Shown one piece after another: positions 45,652 to 57,029 of a stretch of DNA of 64,000 nt. The DNA comes from Rhodocollybia butyracea. Its lineage: Eukaryota; Basidiomycota; Agaricomycetes; Agaricales; Omphalotaceae. Numbering within the stretch: the stretch's first letter is position 1; every line of letters begins with the position of its first letter. Below the pieces are notes generated by a model. The model ran no database searches. It had not been told where the DNA came from and saw nothing but the letters and a program-made list of their open reading frames with translations. The position numbers and the translations under genes were made by a program. The DNA is taken from contig JADNRY010000221.1 in NCBI GenBank assembly GCA_015501585.1, positions 37,381-101,380 of the forward strand, in the 5' to 3' direction.

Positions 45652-46160
45652 AAATGGCCACAGGTGCGAGACATCCTGTTGTCTCCCTTTCCATGCCTCC
45701 ATCGGTACCACATCTGGGTTTCGTGCTGTTGGGACAAAATTATCAACATAGACAAAAGCACTAACAGCTTCTGCCCAGAATGATGGTGGAAAACCTGAGT
45801 CTTCGAGGAGTGTTCTGGCGCCCCAATCACTGTGCGATTTCCGCGTTCTGCCATTCCATTGGCAGCTGAGGAGTATGGAGTTATCTTTTCGATGACAATA
45901 CCATGCTTAGCGCAGTACTCCTCCATAAGCGTGTTGCTCAGTTTGCCACCTCTGTCTATGCGAATGACTTGGATGCATTTACTTGTTTGGTTTTCTGCCA
46001 TCATGCGGTATTTGTGGAAGCAGTCGACTGTGGTCTCCTTGCGCTTGTTCGAGAGGAAATAGGGAATACGGACAGAAGATTTTCTGTCACTACACAGCAT
46101 CATGTAACTCGCGCCGCCTCTGCTCTGTGTCCTCGACGGGCCCCAGAGATCAATGTGCAC
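45652..46160 (-). pseudogene. Copia integrase catalytic core
   Basis: MHIDLWGPSRTQSR, then IRIDRGGKLSNTLMEEYC, then SSAANGMAERGNRTV give the Asp-Asp-Glu triad of retroviral-type integrases (D in DLWGP, D in RIDRGG, E in MAERGN). After this the frame is shifted: the SHLWPF end of the core lies in another frame, just before the inserted E5. Confidence 0.8.
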
Positions 46161-46434
46161 CCTTTCTAGTCAGTCTCATGTGTGACTTTCTCGTCAAATG
46201 GGCGCCGTGTTGCTTTACCATAGAGGCATGGTTTGCACATTCCAATGGTTTCTTTGGACGTGATCTGAATTCCGTTAACAAGGTTGCGACTCGCCATTTG
46301 CAGGATTCTAGGGATGCCAACATGGCCAAGGCGCCGGTGCCAGGTGTGTATATCTGTTGGTTTTTCATGGGATCAAGCTGAGTTTGCATAGGTCTCTGTG
46401 TTGACCTGATACATTTTCCCTTCCTGTGCTCCAA
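46161..46434 (-). pseudogene. Copia integrase zinc-binding (pre-integrase) part
   Basis: Overlapping frames here encode the H...H...C..C pre-integrase domain, visible in an alternative frame as a HRRLGHVGIPRILQMASRNL segment and a later MCKPCLYGKA. The ORF reading is broken, so only a remnant is claimed. Confidence 0.55.
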
Positions 46435-46690
46435 CCATTACCATCTCTCCCGATGGCCCTTTAACTGAGAGTTTTCCGCCACCCCATTCTCTACTGTATC
46501 CCTGCAGGTCCAGAGTTGGCAAGGAGATTAGGTTGTTCAAGAACTCAGGGGTATGTCACACTCCAGTAAGCTCAACCATCTTCTCGGTGCCATCCACCCT
46601 CGAAGACACTGTGACGTTACCCATTCCTGGTATCTGAAATCTCCCTCCTGCTACTGTGCTGTTCCCTGTTTCACCTGCGATACCTTGGTA

Positions 46691-47008
46691 TCAGGAGATC
46701 TCGGATTTATTCACCCAGCAATGCTCTGATGCTGCCAAACCTAAGTAGATTTTTGGTTGGGGTGTATGGCTGGGTGCATTGCTATTGCATATGGTGCATT
46801 CGGCAGGATTAGCTACAAGGAAACAGGTAATGGGTATGTCCCTATCTACACTAATGTTCTCCCCTGCATTTAGAATGGAAGTGCCATATCTATTAGGTGC
46901 GGCGTCAGGGGATTGCATTGTGACAGATGTGGTATCAGACATACCCGGCTTGGTATTGGCGAGGTTGGCGTATAGCTCGGAGGGACTGGGATCGGCCTCG
47001 ATGTACAC
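46691..47008 (-). pseudogene. Copia protease region with destroyed active site
   Basis: The C-terminal part reads KIYLGLAASEHCWVNKSEIS, where active fungal Copia proteases have a (W/Y)LDSGAS.H motif. The catalytic Asp-Ser-Gly is replaced (G, L, A), so the aspartic protease cannot work. Confidence 0.65.
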
Positions 47009-47107
47009 ATTGGAAGCTGTAGTAGAGGTCGCAGCTGGAGTTGAGGTGATTGATGCAGCATTCGCAGGTGCATTGCTCTTGTTATATCTCCAGCCTTTCA
47101 GCCCTTT

Positions 47108-47941
47108 TCATTCGGCACCACCTCCCTTCTTCCAGCACATCTCAATCGTATGACCAAGCTTTCTGCACACTGGATTTGAACAGACAGGACGTGTTCCTTG
47201 AGCTCGGTTGGCCACTGCAGCTGCGGCGTGAACCGCATTCGCTCTAGCTATCAGGGCCTTGACTTTTGTCTGCTCTATTTCCTCCTCCTCCTGCCGCCTC
47301 TTCTTATTGAGCCAAAAGGCTTCGAGATGAGTGAAGGCGTCAGCGCTAGATGTTCCAGGTGTATGCAACATGGTGAAGTCCCAAGACTTGGGGAAGGAAT
47401 TGAGAAGAATGGTCCGAAATTGGGAGTCAGAGATACTAGACCCAAGGTCTCTGGCGTCCTTGACCAAACGGCGCAGTTTCTTGGCATGCGCCTCATAATC
47501 TGCATCCTCTCCCATCTTCTCGCCACAAAGACAATCCTCAGCGATCATCATGAGTTGGATGGTCTTGGAGCCAAGCTCCTTATTGAGATAGAACCAGATC
47601 TTCGCCGCGGAATCATTGTCTCCTATTCCCAATCCAACAGGATCCTCAGTATTGTTGACAACCACACTAGCAACCCAGCGGTCACAAGTATGTCACTCTT
47701 CATATGAGGGAGTTGGGCTGGTGAGTGGAGTGCTCTGAGTCTGGGGGTAAATTGGAGTGATGTAGGCAGCAGAGAGATTGGTATTCGGTGAGCATAGGAT
47801 CACTCCTCTGAGATATCTACCTAGCCCTCTTGCTCCAACTGCAAGCTCAACTTGGCGTTTGAATGGAATCCAATTCTTCCGCCCCATCAGTCGTTCGTCA
47901 TCTCTGAATGTTGGTGGATTTGGCAGATTGCCGCTCGACAT
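47108..47941 (-). pseudogene. Copia gag with zinc knuckle, frameshifted
   Basis: The N-terminal frame at 47941-47693 starts MSSGNLPNPPTFRDDERLMG and carries NWIPFKRQVELAVGARGLGRYL. The second frame, 47665-47108, has AAKIWFYLNKELGSKTIQLM, LRRLVKDARDLGSSISDSQF and a knuckle CSNPVCRKLGHTIEMC, with a C-X4-C first pair. A stop and shift near 47680 separate the halves. Confidence 0.8.
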
Positions 47942-48019
47942 ATCTCTCTAGATGAACCTCTGGAATGGCAGTAGTATAAGTTATTGTCAGTAGCTCAGTT
48001 TGAGCCAAGTCTCATCATC

Positions 48020-48319
48020 TGTAGAACGAAGCCTCAGTTGTAGTGTACGAACAACTCTATATTGAGTATGTATACCTGTAGAACAAAGCTACGTTATTAT
48101 ATGAGTAAGATTGTTAAAGGAAAATATAAGTAACGCTCACCCTCAGTTGTAGTGTACAAACAACTGAGGGTGATGATTCTGGGGCTTGAGTATAAGTATT
48201 AGGCTGGAAGAATAGATGAGCCTGTAACCGGACGGAAGCAACTAATGGATAAACAGAAAAGTGAAATGAAGAATATAAATGGAATGCCAAAGCAGTATCG
48301 GACGAATACCTTTCCTAAC
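48020..48319 (-). mobile_element. Copia 5' LTR, 300 bp
   Basis: Partner of 42855-43155, with the same hairpin near 48142-48176. On the minus strand the first base differs from the other LTR. It abuts a CATCAGG element starting at 48323. Confidence 0.85.
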
Positions 48320-48322
48320 GCT

Positions 48323-48537
48323 CATCAGGAAAAGCCGTTTTTGCCTAGGTGACCCCAGAGTGGCCTAAAGCAAACTAGGTGACCTATGAATCCTATGGCA
48401 TCCTACTAGGGAATCCTCAAGAGCCTTGACTGGCAAGGGACGAGCCCAAATTCCTAGGATGCCATAGGATTCATAGGTCACCTAGTTTGCTTTAGGCCAC
48501 TCTGGGGTCACCTAGGCAAAAACAGCTTTTCCTGATG
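48323..48537. mobile_element. CATCAGG-family element E6, internally deleted
   Basis: A 215-bp derivative of the E2/E4/E5 type lacking the central part. It lies against the outer edge of the Copia 5' LTR, with flanks CT and TA. Behind it comes TACTTAG, which may contain the displaced 5-bp duplication CTTAG (CTTAT at the other LTR). Confidence 0.75.
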
Positions 48538-48669
48538 TACTTAGAATACTTAAAGAATACTTATAGGTTTTCTTAAAGTATATGATCATAAATAATGTTC
48601 ATGCTTTAAGATCAATTGAATCCCACTGTACCATACTCCCGCTGAAAAGTGGTCGAATGAGAAACCTTG

Positions 48670-49240
48670 CAGTGGTCCTTTCCATGATTGAACAATATCA
48701 ACTGATATGAGAAGCGCGAACTCTGGATGAATCCAAGGTGTTTGTAGATATCCTTGAATGTCAGTTATCTTTTTAATCTATTTTATGGACTGAAGCTCTT
48801 TACAGGTTACCATTCGTGGATTCGTGCGTACAGGAAGGGCAATACCTAGATCGCGACATCACTGAAACTAACTTGATGATGGCCCGGAGCGCCTTGAGGA
48901 CGGTTCCGTGGTGGGCATCCTGAATGACTGGGATCTTTCTTCGGCAGTCGATAACCACGGATCAATTGCACCGTCGAATTCGACACATCTTACTGGTCCT
49001 TATCCCTTCTTGGCCACGGACCTAGTCACCAAAAACACACCTGATCATCTATATCGCCGACCTCGAGTCCTTTTTTTCTATATTCTCATCTGGACGGCTC
49101 TCCACCGCTCGCTCAAGCGCCCAACAGCGAAACATTACGCGTACGAACCGTCTATCCAGATGTGAAACCATGGAGCGATGGTGACTATGAAGTCGCGCAG
49201 AAAGATAATCGATACACGTTCGTTGTTCATTACTCGGCAT
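48670..49240 (+). pseudogene. FunK1 protein kinase pseudogene
   Basis: Fragments of the FunK1 catalytic domain appear in shifting frames: an RDITETNLMM-like catalytic loop at about 48855-48885, VVGILNDWDLSSAVDNHGSI (the DFG-equivalent DWD) at about 48908-48970, and LLTFYILIW-type helix sequence near 49070. A degenerate intron with a CTTTACAG end near 48805 matches the intron of the complete gene downstream. Several one-base shifts break it. It probably derives from the FunK1 locus at 51.5-54.7 kb. Confidence 0.7.
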
Positions 49241-49415
49241 AATCTTACACAACCAGCTTTGCTCCAAAATAACGCCTTCGTTTGTTCCTCTTGCTTGACC
49301 AATGGATCAACCCACTTCATATGAGGGTTCTGTCCGGCGTTTATCCGAAGAGGGGACTTTGCATTTTGTCCGAATGCTCAGTGTAACCAGGCTTTTGAAA
49401 GTCTATGGAAGGGCC

Positions 49416-49458
49416 CTTTGAGCGGAGAGCGAAGGGGATAGACTTGCTCCGCTCAAAG
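49416..49458. other. Perfect 12-bp-stem hairpin
   Basis: CTTTGAGCGGAG (49416-49427) pairs with CTCCGCTCAAAG (49447-49458) around a 19-base loop, in the gap between the FunK1 pseudogene and the next gene. No function is known. Confidence 0.5.
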
Positions 49459-49826
49459 CATGGAATTTCTAGATCTTAAGTACATCTATGTATTATGTAG
49501 AGAGCTGTGGTTTCAATGGTCATATCCGTGTTCCATTTCCGAGAGTTCAAATGATGGATTTTGGCTCGGAGTTTTTCCACCCCCCTTTCGTTCTTAGGAT
49601 TAATTCCAAGTGCTGGTTCCGTGCCGTGTAAAGATCTAGCTTGAAAAGACATGCAGCACCCAGCAGTGTTCTAGTGCCTGATACTTCGTCTTGGCCGCCG
49701 ATTGGGCGAGGCTGTGGCGTAAAAGGTACGGCCCGGCTCGGCGGTGCCGAGTTCAGCTCTCTCATGTCACTTTCAAGACGATTTGATATTTTTACTGGCT
49801 TTCGCAGCTAGAAATCTCTCCTAATC

Positions 49827-51148
49827 ATGTCTGGCTCTCCAATGTCTATACGCAGATTGTCTTCAGCTAGTGCGAACAAAGAACAAGAAGATTTAATCAA
49901 TGCCTACGAAGCAGAGGAAGAAAGGATCACAAATGTCTTGTCTAGGAAACTGGAACAGGTGCGTTTTCGAAAAACCGAGTTCAAGATCTATATTGAGTAC
50001 CTTGGTTCGTAGCTGAGAGTTGAAAAGATTGAACTAGAAAATATTCTGGAAGCCGAGTCAGAGGCTCATGTCAATAAATTGAGCAGAGAACTTTCTTTAC
50101 TTCGTGCAGCTCAGCAGCAACAGGCAAATGGCGAAGATGGCGGAAATGGCGGAAATGGTCGTGCTCCTACCCCTGTCGGCGCAGATCCCAGCGTTGAAGT
50201 CTTGCTCGAAGCGCTGCGCCGTGAAAACGAACAACTGCGGAACAAGCTTGCAGATATAGAACGCGATTATATCCGAATGTCGAGATTGAATGAGATTTAT
50301 CGTGAAGAGCTGATTGATCATCGGAATCGTGTAAGTAGAATCTTGGCGATATCTTTCGATTCTGATTATTTTTCGTACAGTTAGGACAGTCAGTAGACAA
50401 TTTGATTGGGATGCCATCTGCAGATCCTTTCTCCCAACCTACGCACCGCAGGTCTTCTTCAAGCTCCAACTCTCCCGTTTCTTCCATGTTCTCTTCCACG
50501 CACACTGTTTCCCGACCAAACAATGGCGTGCCTATTCCTCGACCTCCTTCTCAGATTCGTCGTCCAACCAATAATGTCTCAGAGGGAAATACGCCCTTGT
50601 CACATTCACCAACGTCAGGTTCCTCTGCCTCAGAGTCTCCGTACGCTTTATCTTCTCCCGTTATGATATCAGGTGGCCCGACAAGCCTGTTGAGCAACTT
50701 GACAACTCCGCCTTCTTCTGCTTCTCTGCACAATCTCTATAATGGGTACGGGACGGTTGGTTCACGGGGACTCTCGTATCCTTCCGTCCCTCCGCCTTCA
50801 CTATCTTCGTCGTTCGGATCTCCTACTGTCTCATATCATATGGGCCATCGGGAACCTTCGCTTTCACCTGTTGAGCCCCTTAGTCGACGCAACTCAAACG
50901 CTGGACACAGCGGTTCCAGGCGAGGAGACTGGCGAGTAGCCGAGACCGGAAACTTGAGGAGTATCAGTGCCAGTCGCAGCCAGAGTCGGAGAGAAAGCCT
51001 CGAGCGTGGGGCGCGTGTGGCGGAAACAGGAAGTCTAGCCAGAAGTCGTGCAGGAAGTAACACCCAGGGACTGCCACTCACGTTGCCGTCTACGAGCGAG
51101 GATGTCGATGATGTGACTTTTGCTGGCGATGAATCAGCGTTTGCTTAA
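49827..51148 (+). CDS. Conserved fungal coiled-coil protein with Ser-rich tail (405 aa)
   Basis: Three exons, 49827-49958, 50013-50330 and 50381-51148, join with canonical GT-AG introns of 54 and 50 nt to a complete 405-codon frame. The N-terminus reads MSGSPMSIRRLSSASANKEQ, then two heptad-rich segments (EEERITNVLSRKLEQLRVEK and ALRRENEQLRNKLADIERDY) that should form coiled coils. A PSADPFSQPTHRRSS motif leads into a long Ser/Pro-rich, probably disordered tail with RxxS sites. From memory very similar proteins occur widely in Agaricomycetes as conserved hypotheticals. It is intact and not interrupted, unlike its FunK1 neighbours. Function unknown; a scaffold role is only a guess. Confidence 0.85.
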
Positions 51149-51538
51149 GCCTGTTTCGATTTTTTTGTTGCGTTATTTTGTTCTTTGCAGCGTCTGCTCT
51201 CTATCATGTATTATACGACCCATTATATTCATTGTCAACCACGAGCTAATAAATATTACGATTGACGTAAATCTTGCACACTACCTAGGAAGCAATTTGG
51301 CAATAGTGCCTTACAACCTGGTCGTGCTGAACTGCTGCAAACTGTTTATTTGGTTGCGCGCGAATGACTAGTGGAATCCAGCTCAATGTCTTTGTGTTGG
51401 AATCAGGAAATTCGAGGCGGCTTCGAAACACAAACACGATGAGTCAATTCCTTGTGTGGCGTTGTCTTCAAGTCACGTGTTTCTTTGTGAGTTGTCCTAA
51501 GAAACACTCCTTAAACCAAAAATCCTGGACTATTTAAA

Positions 51539-54500
51539 ATGGATTGCAGTTCGACCTCTTCCTCTGGCTCCTACTGCGAGAACTCGAGCGGTTTTGCGCA
51601 CCTAAGTACTCTCAACCCCAACGCCAACAGTCTACAAAAACAACTCATCGTCGATTTAGACAGACAAATCTATGGCAACATCGAGGTACCCAAATTTGTG
51701 AAGAGCGTTTTCGGCTTGGGTGACGACGAAATCAAGGCAATTCTGTCACATAATTTCCGGCATGATCTCGCTGCGGTATTCAACTACAACGAAATCCTCG
51801 AATCTAGTCAACACGAGTCTAATCTCTATGAACCTTTTCGCCAAATGTGCTACAGTCTTCTTGACGCATATCTTGCGGCACACCATCCTCAGGAAGCTCG
51901 CTCGATTCAGATCTGGCAAGATCCTACTACGAACGTACACTCTAAAACAGTTGGACCAGGTAGAGTCACTGTTTGGACAGCTGCGACACTTGATGGTGCG
52001 GTGTATAACTTGAACTGTGTTCAGAGTCCTATCGAGTTCAAAAGGAGAAAACGGCGCAAAATGGTCCATATAGATAGTCCTACCAGGAAGGCGCTCTCGG
52101 AATCAATGGCTCCGTTACCTCGCAAACCAAGAGAGTTGTTTGGTGTTTCAAGGCCGAGAAACGTGAAATCTTCTGGTGCCCAGGGTATCAATCCACCTAT
52201 GCAAAGATTGCCGCAACTACATACTATTGATGAGAGCTCCGACGATAGTACAAGCTCTGATATCAACGTTGCGACAGGCTCCAAGCGCCGTCGCTCAGTC
52301 GAGGATGTCGGTGGTAGGGCGAATTTTACCCAGGATGAGTTTCAGCTTGCTTTGTACGCTTCCAAGTGTTTCGAGGCAAGCAGTAGATTCTATGTCGTCG
52401 GGCTCTATATCAAACATTGGACCATCAGCATCTGGTATTACGACCGTATGGGCGCCATTCGCACAGTTTCGTTTGAGTTTTCGGTGAATGACGCACATAT
52501 GCTTGGTTTCTTACTGGTAGCTCTTCACAAATCCGATGCCACCAATTCCGGTTTTAGCCCTTTCCTCCACGCTCGAGATCCCACCCTGTATTCAACAACC
52601 AACGCTGTATTTGCCTCCCCTTCCCATGTTTCTCCGGAAATCGGCAACTCAGCTCCATCTGGCGAGAGACATTCCAGGCTTCCTCCCTATGAGATGAAGG
52701 GTGCGGTACTACGGTTCCCTTGTGCTGGTACTGATGATGATGGCCATGAAGCTACTGGTTATCGTGCGTTCGTTATCGAAGCCGTACTTTTTTGCAATGC
52801 AGGACTTGTTGGACGAGGAACCGAGGCCTACTCATGCTACGAGCTATTTCCAGTACCAAAGAAAAACCCAAAGAAGCTTGTCATCAAACTTGCGTGGTCC
52901 AGCATAAGCCGCACTCCTGAACAGATGACGCTCAAGAACCTTTTAACACGAGCTCTTGAGCTCAAACGGTATCTTCCCGACGTCGTCTTCGCCTTCCTCG
53001 TTACAAAATGCTGTCCGCCGAACAGTGGTTGAATGAAAAGGTTTCCGGTGTCCACTTTGAGAAGCGAAATCTTGTTGTAATTGCCATGAAACGATACCAG
53101 CCGTTATGGGAAGCACGAACGTTGGAGGAATTTAAAAGGGTGTTTGTAGATATCCTCGAATGTCCGTTATCATATTCTCTGTCATCTTCGGTTTACTTAC
53201 TGACTCTTTTGACAGGTCACCACCGCGCATACAAGAAGGGGCGGTACCTCCACCGCGACATCAGCGACACAAACTTGATGATGGACCGACTTGAGGATGG
53301 TTCAGTCATGGGCATCTTGAGCGATTGGGACCTTTCTTCAGCAGTGGATGATCATGGATCGGTTGCATCCCCGAACTCGAGACATCGGACGGGTACTTAT
53401 CCCTTCTTGGCTGCAGATTTGCTCACCGAAAACCCGCCTGAACACCTATACCGCCACGACCTAGAGTCGTTTTTCTATATTCTCATCTGGGCAGGTCTCC
53501 ACCACTCGCTTAACGGTAAAGAAACCCCAGCCGATCATCCCGCCGTGAAATTGCTGGTGTTGATAGCGATGGTCGAGAAGTTACTGCTTATCGTGCGTTC
53601 GTCATTGCATCTATACTCTTCTGCGATCCCGAACCCGTTGGTCGAGGAACTGAGGTCTACTCGTGCTATGAGCTATTTCGAGCATCAAAGAAAAACTCAA
53701 AGAAGACCGTCGTCAAACTTGCCTGGCCCAGCACATGCCGAGCTCCTGAAACGCAGACACTGAGGAGCCTGTCAACGCAAACTCCCGAGCTCAGACGGTA
53801 TCTGCCCGACGTCGTCTTCGCTTGTGTCTATGACTCCGACGCAGATCTTCATCTTCCTCGATACAAGATGCTGTCCACTGCACAGTGGTTGAATGAAAAG
53901 ATATCCGGCGTTGAATTTGAGAAGCGAAATCTTGTCGTCATCGCTATGAAGCAATACCAACCATTATGGGAAGCGAGAACTCTGGACGAATTCAAAAAGG
54001 CGTTCGTAGATGCCCTCGAGTGTCAGTTTCCTTTACTCATTCCCATCTTCTTTTTTATTTACTGATTCTTTTACAGGCCACCATCGTGCATACAAGAAGG
54101 GGCGGTACCTCCATCGCGATATCAGCGAAACCAACTTGATGATGGACCGTCTTGAGGACGGTTCCGTCGTGGGCGTCCTGAGCGATTGGGATCTTTCTTC
54201 GCCAGTGGACGACCATGGATCGATTGCACCCTTGAACTCAGAACGGACCGGTACCTATCCTTTCTTGGCAGCAGACTTGCTCACCGATACCCCACCTGAA
54301 CATCTATACCGCCACGACCTCGAGTCCTTTTTCTATGTTCTCATCTGGCTGGGCCTCCACTACTCGCTGAATGGCGAAGCATTACCAACCGTGCACCCGG
54401 AGGTGAAAGCCTGGGATGATGATGACTGCCATGACTCTGCCCAGAAAGATAAAAGACGTATGTTCATCTCGCACAGCGGTGTTGAGGACTTTTGCGAGGA

Positions 54501-54732
54501 GTTTAATCCGTCATTTGCTCCTTTGGTTGATCAGTGGATCATCCCGCTTCATACGAAGGTGTTCCATCCTGCGTTTTTGCGGAAAGAGGAATTTAAGTAT
54601 GGTTCAGATCCTACTGAATATGACGATATTACGCTGGATGGTTTGCTGACTTTTGAGAATTTCATGGAAGCTATCGGGGAGACACCTCGAACGGAGAGTG
54701 AGTGGGATGAACCCGCCCCCGTCGACGGGTAA
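51539..54732 (+). CDS. FunK1 protein kinase gene with tandemly duplicated kinase portion
   Basis: FunK1 kinases are a fungal-specific family of protein kinase fold, expanded in mushrooms; substrates are unknown. The first frame (51539-53032) has the N-terminal region of the family. The frame then shifts into a first kinase copy (53008-53570) with a YLHRDISDTNLMM catalytic loop and LSDWDLSS in place of DFG, ending LHHSLNGK without the C-lobe end. From about 53551 the sequence restarts with a diverged copy of 52722 onward and gives a second, complete kinase end (YLHRDISETNLMM, LSDWDLSSPVDDHG, HDLESFFYVLIWLGLHY) to a stop at 54732. Each copy has a 50-60-nt intron ending in ACAG. A 31-bp loss in the first copy near 52990 causes the frameshift. 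Confidence 0.75.
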
Positions 54733-55819
54733 ATTGTGATACAATTTCTGGACCTACCGTCACGGTGTCTCTTCCATCGTGTTTGATATTGGGTAAGGAC
54801 CTGTAGACTATCGTAATGGTATCTAAGTATTTCATTTCTAGGAGTTCCTCCCTCCCTTTGCCAATGGATTCATGAGCTGTAGCTCCGTGATGACAGAAGC
54901 CATGCTTGGTACGTATCATAGTTCGATATCCCTGCTGACATGCTTGGCTTGAAAACCGTGCTGCTCTTTGGAGTTCAGGTGCGCGGTTTTGCAGTGCTCA
55001 ATTTTTCGAGAACACTGCGAGAGCTCTTCCACATAAAGAAAGGGCCCAGGTGAACTGGCCTGTTCTAGAGCAGTCCCCTTAGGAGTAAGTCAGTGAGCTC
55101 AGTTAGGGCTGCTGCGGACCAGTGTTTCTTGCAGATAGGTCTATAACTTGAAAGCGTAAGGTCCCTTGACGACTGTAAATTATTTAAACATCTCTTTTGA
55201 ACCTCTATTCTCATTAGAACGAGGCACTGAAGGTTTGTAGGAAACTGATGAATCCTTCACGGGTCTTCTTATTCCAAGAAGGTTTCAACACGTCGTTCTG
55301 GGTGACGGCTTCTGAGACAATGCGGACAATGAGATGGACTTCGTCCCCAAGAAAAGCGGAGAAATCGGACAAAAGGAAGATCATAACACGAACACTGGAA
55401 TAAATAAACCAGGAAATTTAACCTTCCTGTCGGGTTACTATGGTCTAGGTTAACCACGACGACGATGGTATAAATAACCTGTTTGCTGTTCAGAACGTTC
55501 AAAACCAAGTCACTCTCACCCAACATATGGTTTTGATCTGGTTTGGTTGATTTGATTCGCTTGGTTCACTCGCGGATACCCTGAAACATAGGTACATAAC
55601 GTATACATCGATACGAGGAAATTGTACTCGATATTTGAGAGGAAATAAATCCCGCATTGCGTGTATTGGGCTCAATCCTTATGATACCTCGCAGTGAATC
55701 TAGAGTAACGGAATGAGCAATGAACATTCTAAAAGAACATAAAACGCACCAACTATCCCCTTCTGCGGGCTCATCCTCGTACTGGTGGTCAGATAGGGCG
55801 CTGTTATTGCCTCCAAGTC
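54733..55819. other. Intergenic region
   Basis: No gene is supported in this kilobase. It includes the 3' flank of the secreted-protein gene, parts of which (TATACATCGATACGAGGAAATT, the AATCTAGAGTAA word) recur behind the other two copies near 58050 and 60710, showing that the duplicated block includes flanking DNA. Confidence 0.5.
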
Positions 55820-57029
55820 CTACACATCACCAGATGGATCTTCAAATCCTTCATTGCGTTCCATAACTGGCTGAGGGCCGCTGAAGCGGCGATTCTTCTT
55901 GTGTCCACCGCGTCGGGGCTTAGAGCGCTTAGGCCTAGGTCCGGATGCAGGCTTATGCCCATGTTTGGCTTGATAATCCTCGAGGTACATCTTCAGTGCT
56001 TCTCGAGTTGCCCAGAAATTTGGAAAGCGGATATCATTAAAATATGAGAGAACATCAGCAATTGCAACCTAATGTCTTGTTAGCATACAAAACAAGAATG
56101 TACAATATCGAATACCTGGCGACAGATCTCGTCGGTATGGAAGTTTGGTTGCTCCATGTAAGGTAGGTCATAGTTAATGCCGACCACACCCGCGGCGTTT
56201 GCAACATAGGTCTTGTGGAAAAGAGAGATTGAGCGTGAGAAGAAAAGTAACAAATGTGACTGACGCGAAACCTCTCGAAACTATCCGAGTCCTTTTCCAA
56301 ACGCACCGCAGCTTGAAGAGTTTTGTAGGTGAAATCTATCTTATTAGGACGCGCAATGACCTCAATTGGTGCCTTTATCGGTGCTTCCAGGCTTTTGGGC
56401 AGGTTTTTGGTCTTATTCTCCAAAAACGTCAAGAATTCGCCAATTTCTGCTGGTTTTGCCGGACTTCGCTCATATTCTCGACCCTTCCTGAGAGAAAGCA
56501 TGCGGAATTCACCCTGTTTGTCGATGTAGTGAAGTTCACCATGGGTTTCCGTCGGCCCTGACCCCTTTGAAAACGGATCGCCGGGCAACGTAGCACGAAC
56601 AATGAACCCAAGGCAATAAGGATCGCAAACCAGCCCCCTGATCTCAAAATAGGTCACCAGCTCTGGCCTATCAACATAGGTTGTGTCCCAGCGAAGTCCA
56701 GCGCCAAAGAGTTTTTGCAGGGACTCGTCCTGATCTACTTTGGCCTGGTGTTCTATACACATTTCCCTAAGGGCCTTGGTAACTTGGCTTTTCACTAGCG
56801 AGGTGATAGGGTCGTGCGGCCGACTGCCCTTATTACGTTCGGGTCTCCTTGGTCTGGGTTCACCTTGATAAGTAAGTAAAGACGTTGTGAACTAGAGGAG
56901 TAGAAAAGGATGAATGTGAGCATGGGACATCTCGGAAAAAACACTTACAGTACGGGGTATATACGCACACTCAATACTGGTGAACATGAGCACGGCAAGA
57001 AGATATAGGCAGACAACTTTGGAGTGCAT
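55820..57029 (-). CDS. Secreted protein of unknown function, intact copy 1 (350 aa)
   Basis: Four minus-strand exons (57029-56949, 56891-56265, 56211-56116, 56068-55820) join in frame across introns of 57, 53 and 47 nt to 350 codons. The N-terminus MHSKVVCLYLLAVLMFTSIE is a clear signal peptide. The mature part has a conserved GLRWDTTYVDRPELVTYFEI, RGLVCDPYCLGFIV, THGELHYIDKQGEFRMLSLR and FTYKTLQAAVRLEKDSDSFE. Exons 3-4 give TYVANAAGVVGINYDLPYME and DVLSYFNDIRFPNFW. The tail is very basic (KPASGPRPKRSKPRRGGHKK). I recognise no domain. Two diverged copies follow upstream, so this is a tandem lineage-specific family. A secreted or cell-surface role is inferred from the signal peptide only. Confidence 0.75.

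Larger units (their letters stand above)
43156..47941 (-). mobile_element. Copia retrotransposon internal region, dead
   Basis: Minus-strand order is gag, protease, integrase, reverse transcriptase/RNase H, as in Ty1/Copia elements. Frames are broken between most domains, and the integrase is split by a CATCAGG element. Both LTRs are present and about 98% alike, so insertion was recent compared with the amount of coding damage, or the coding damage was inherited and the copy moved in trans. Confidence 0.85.
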
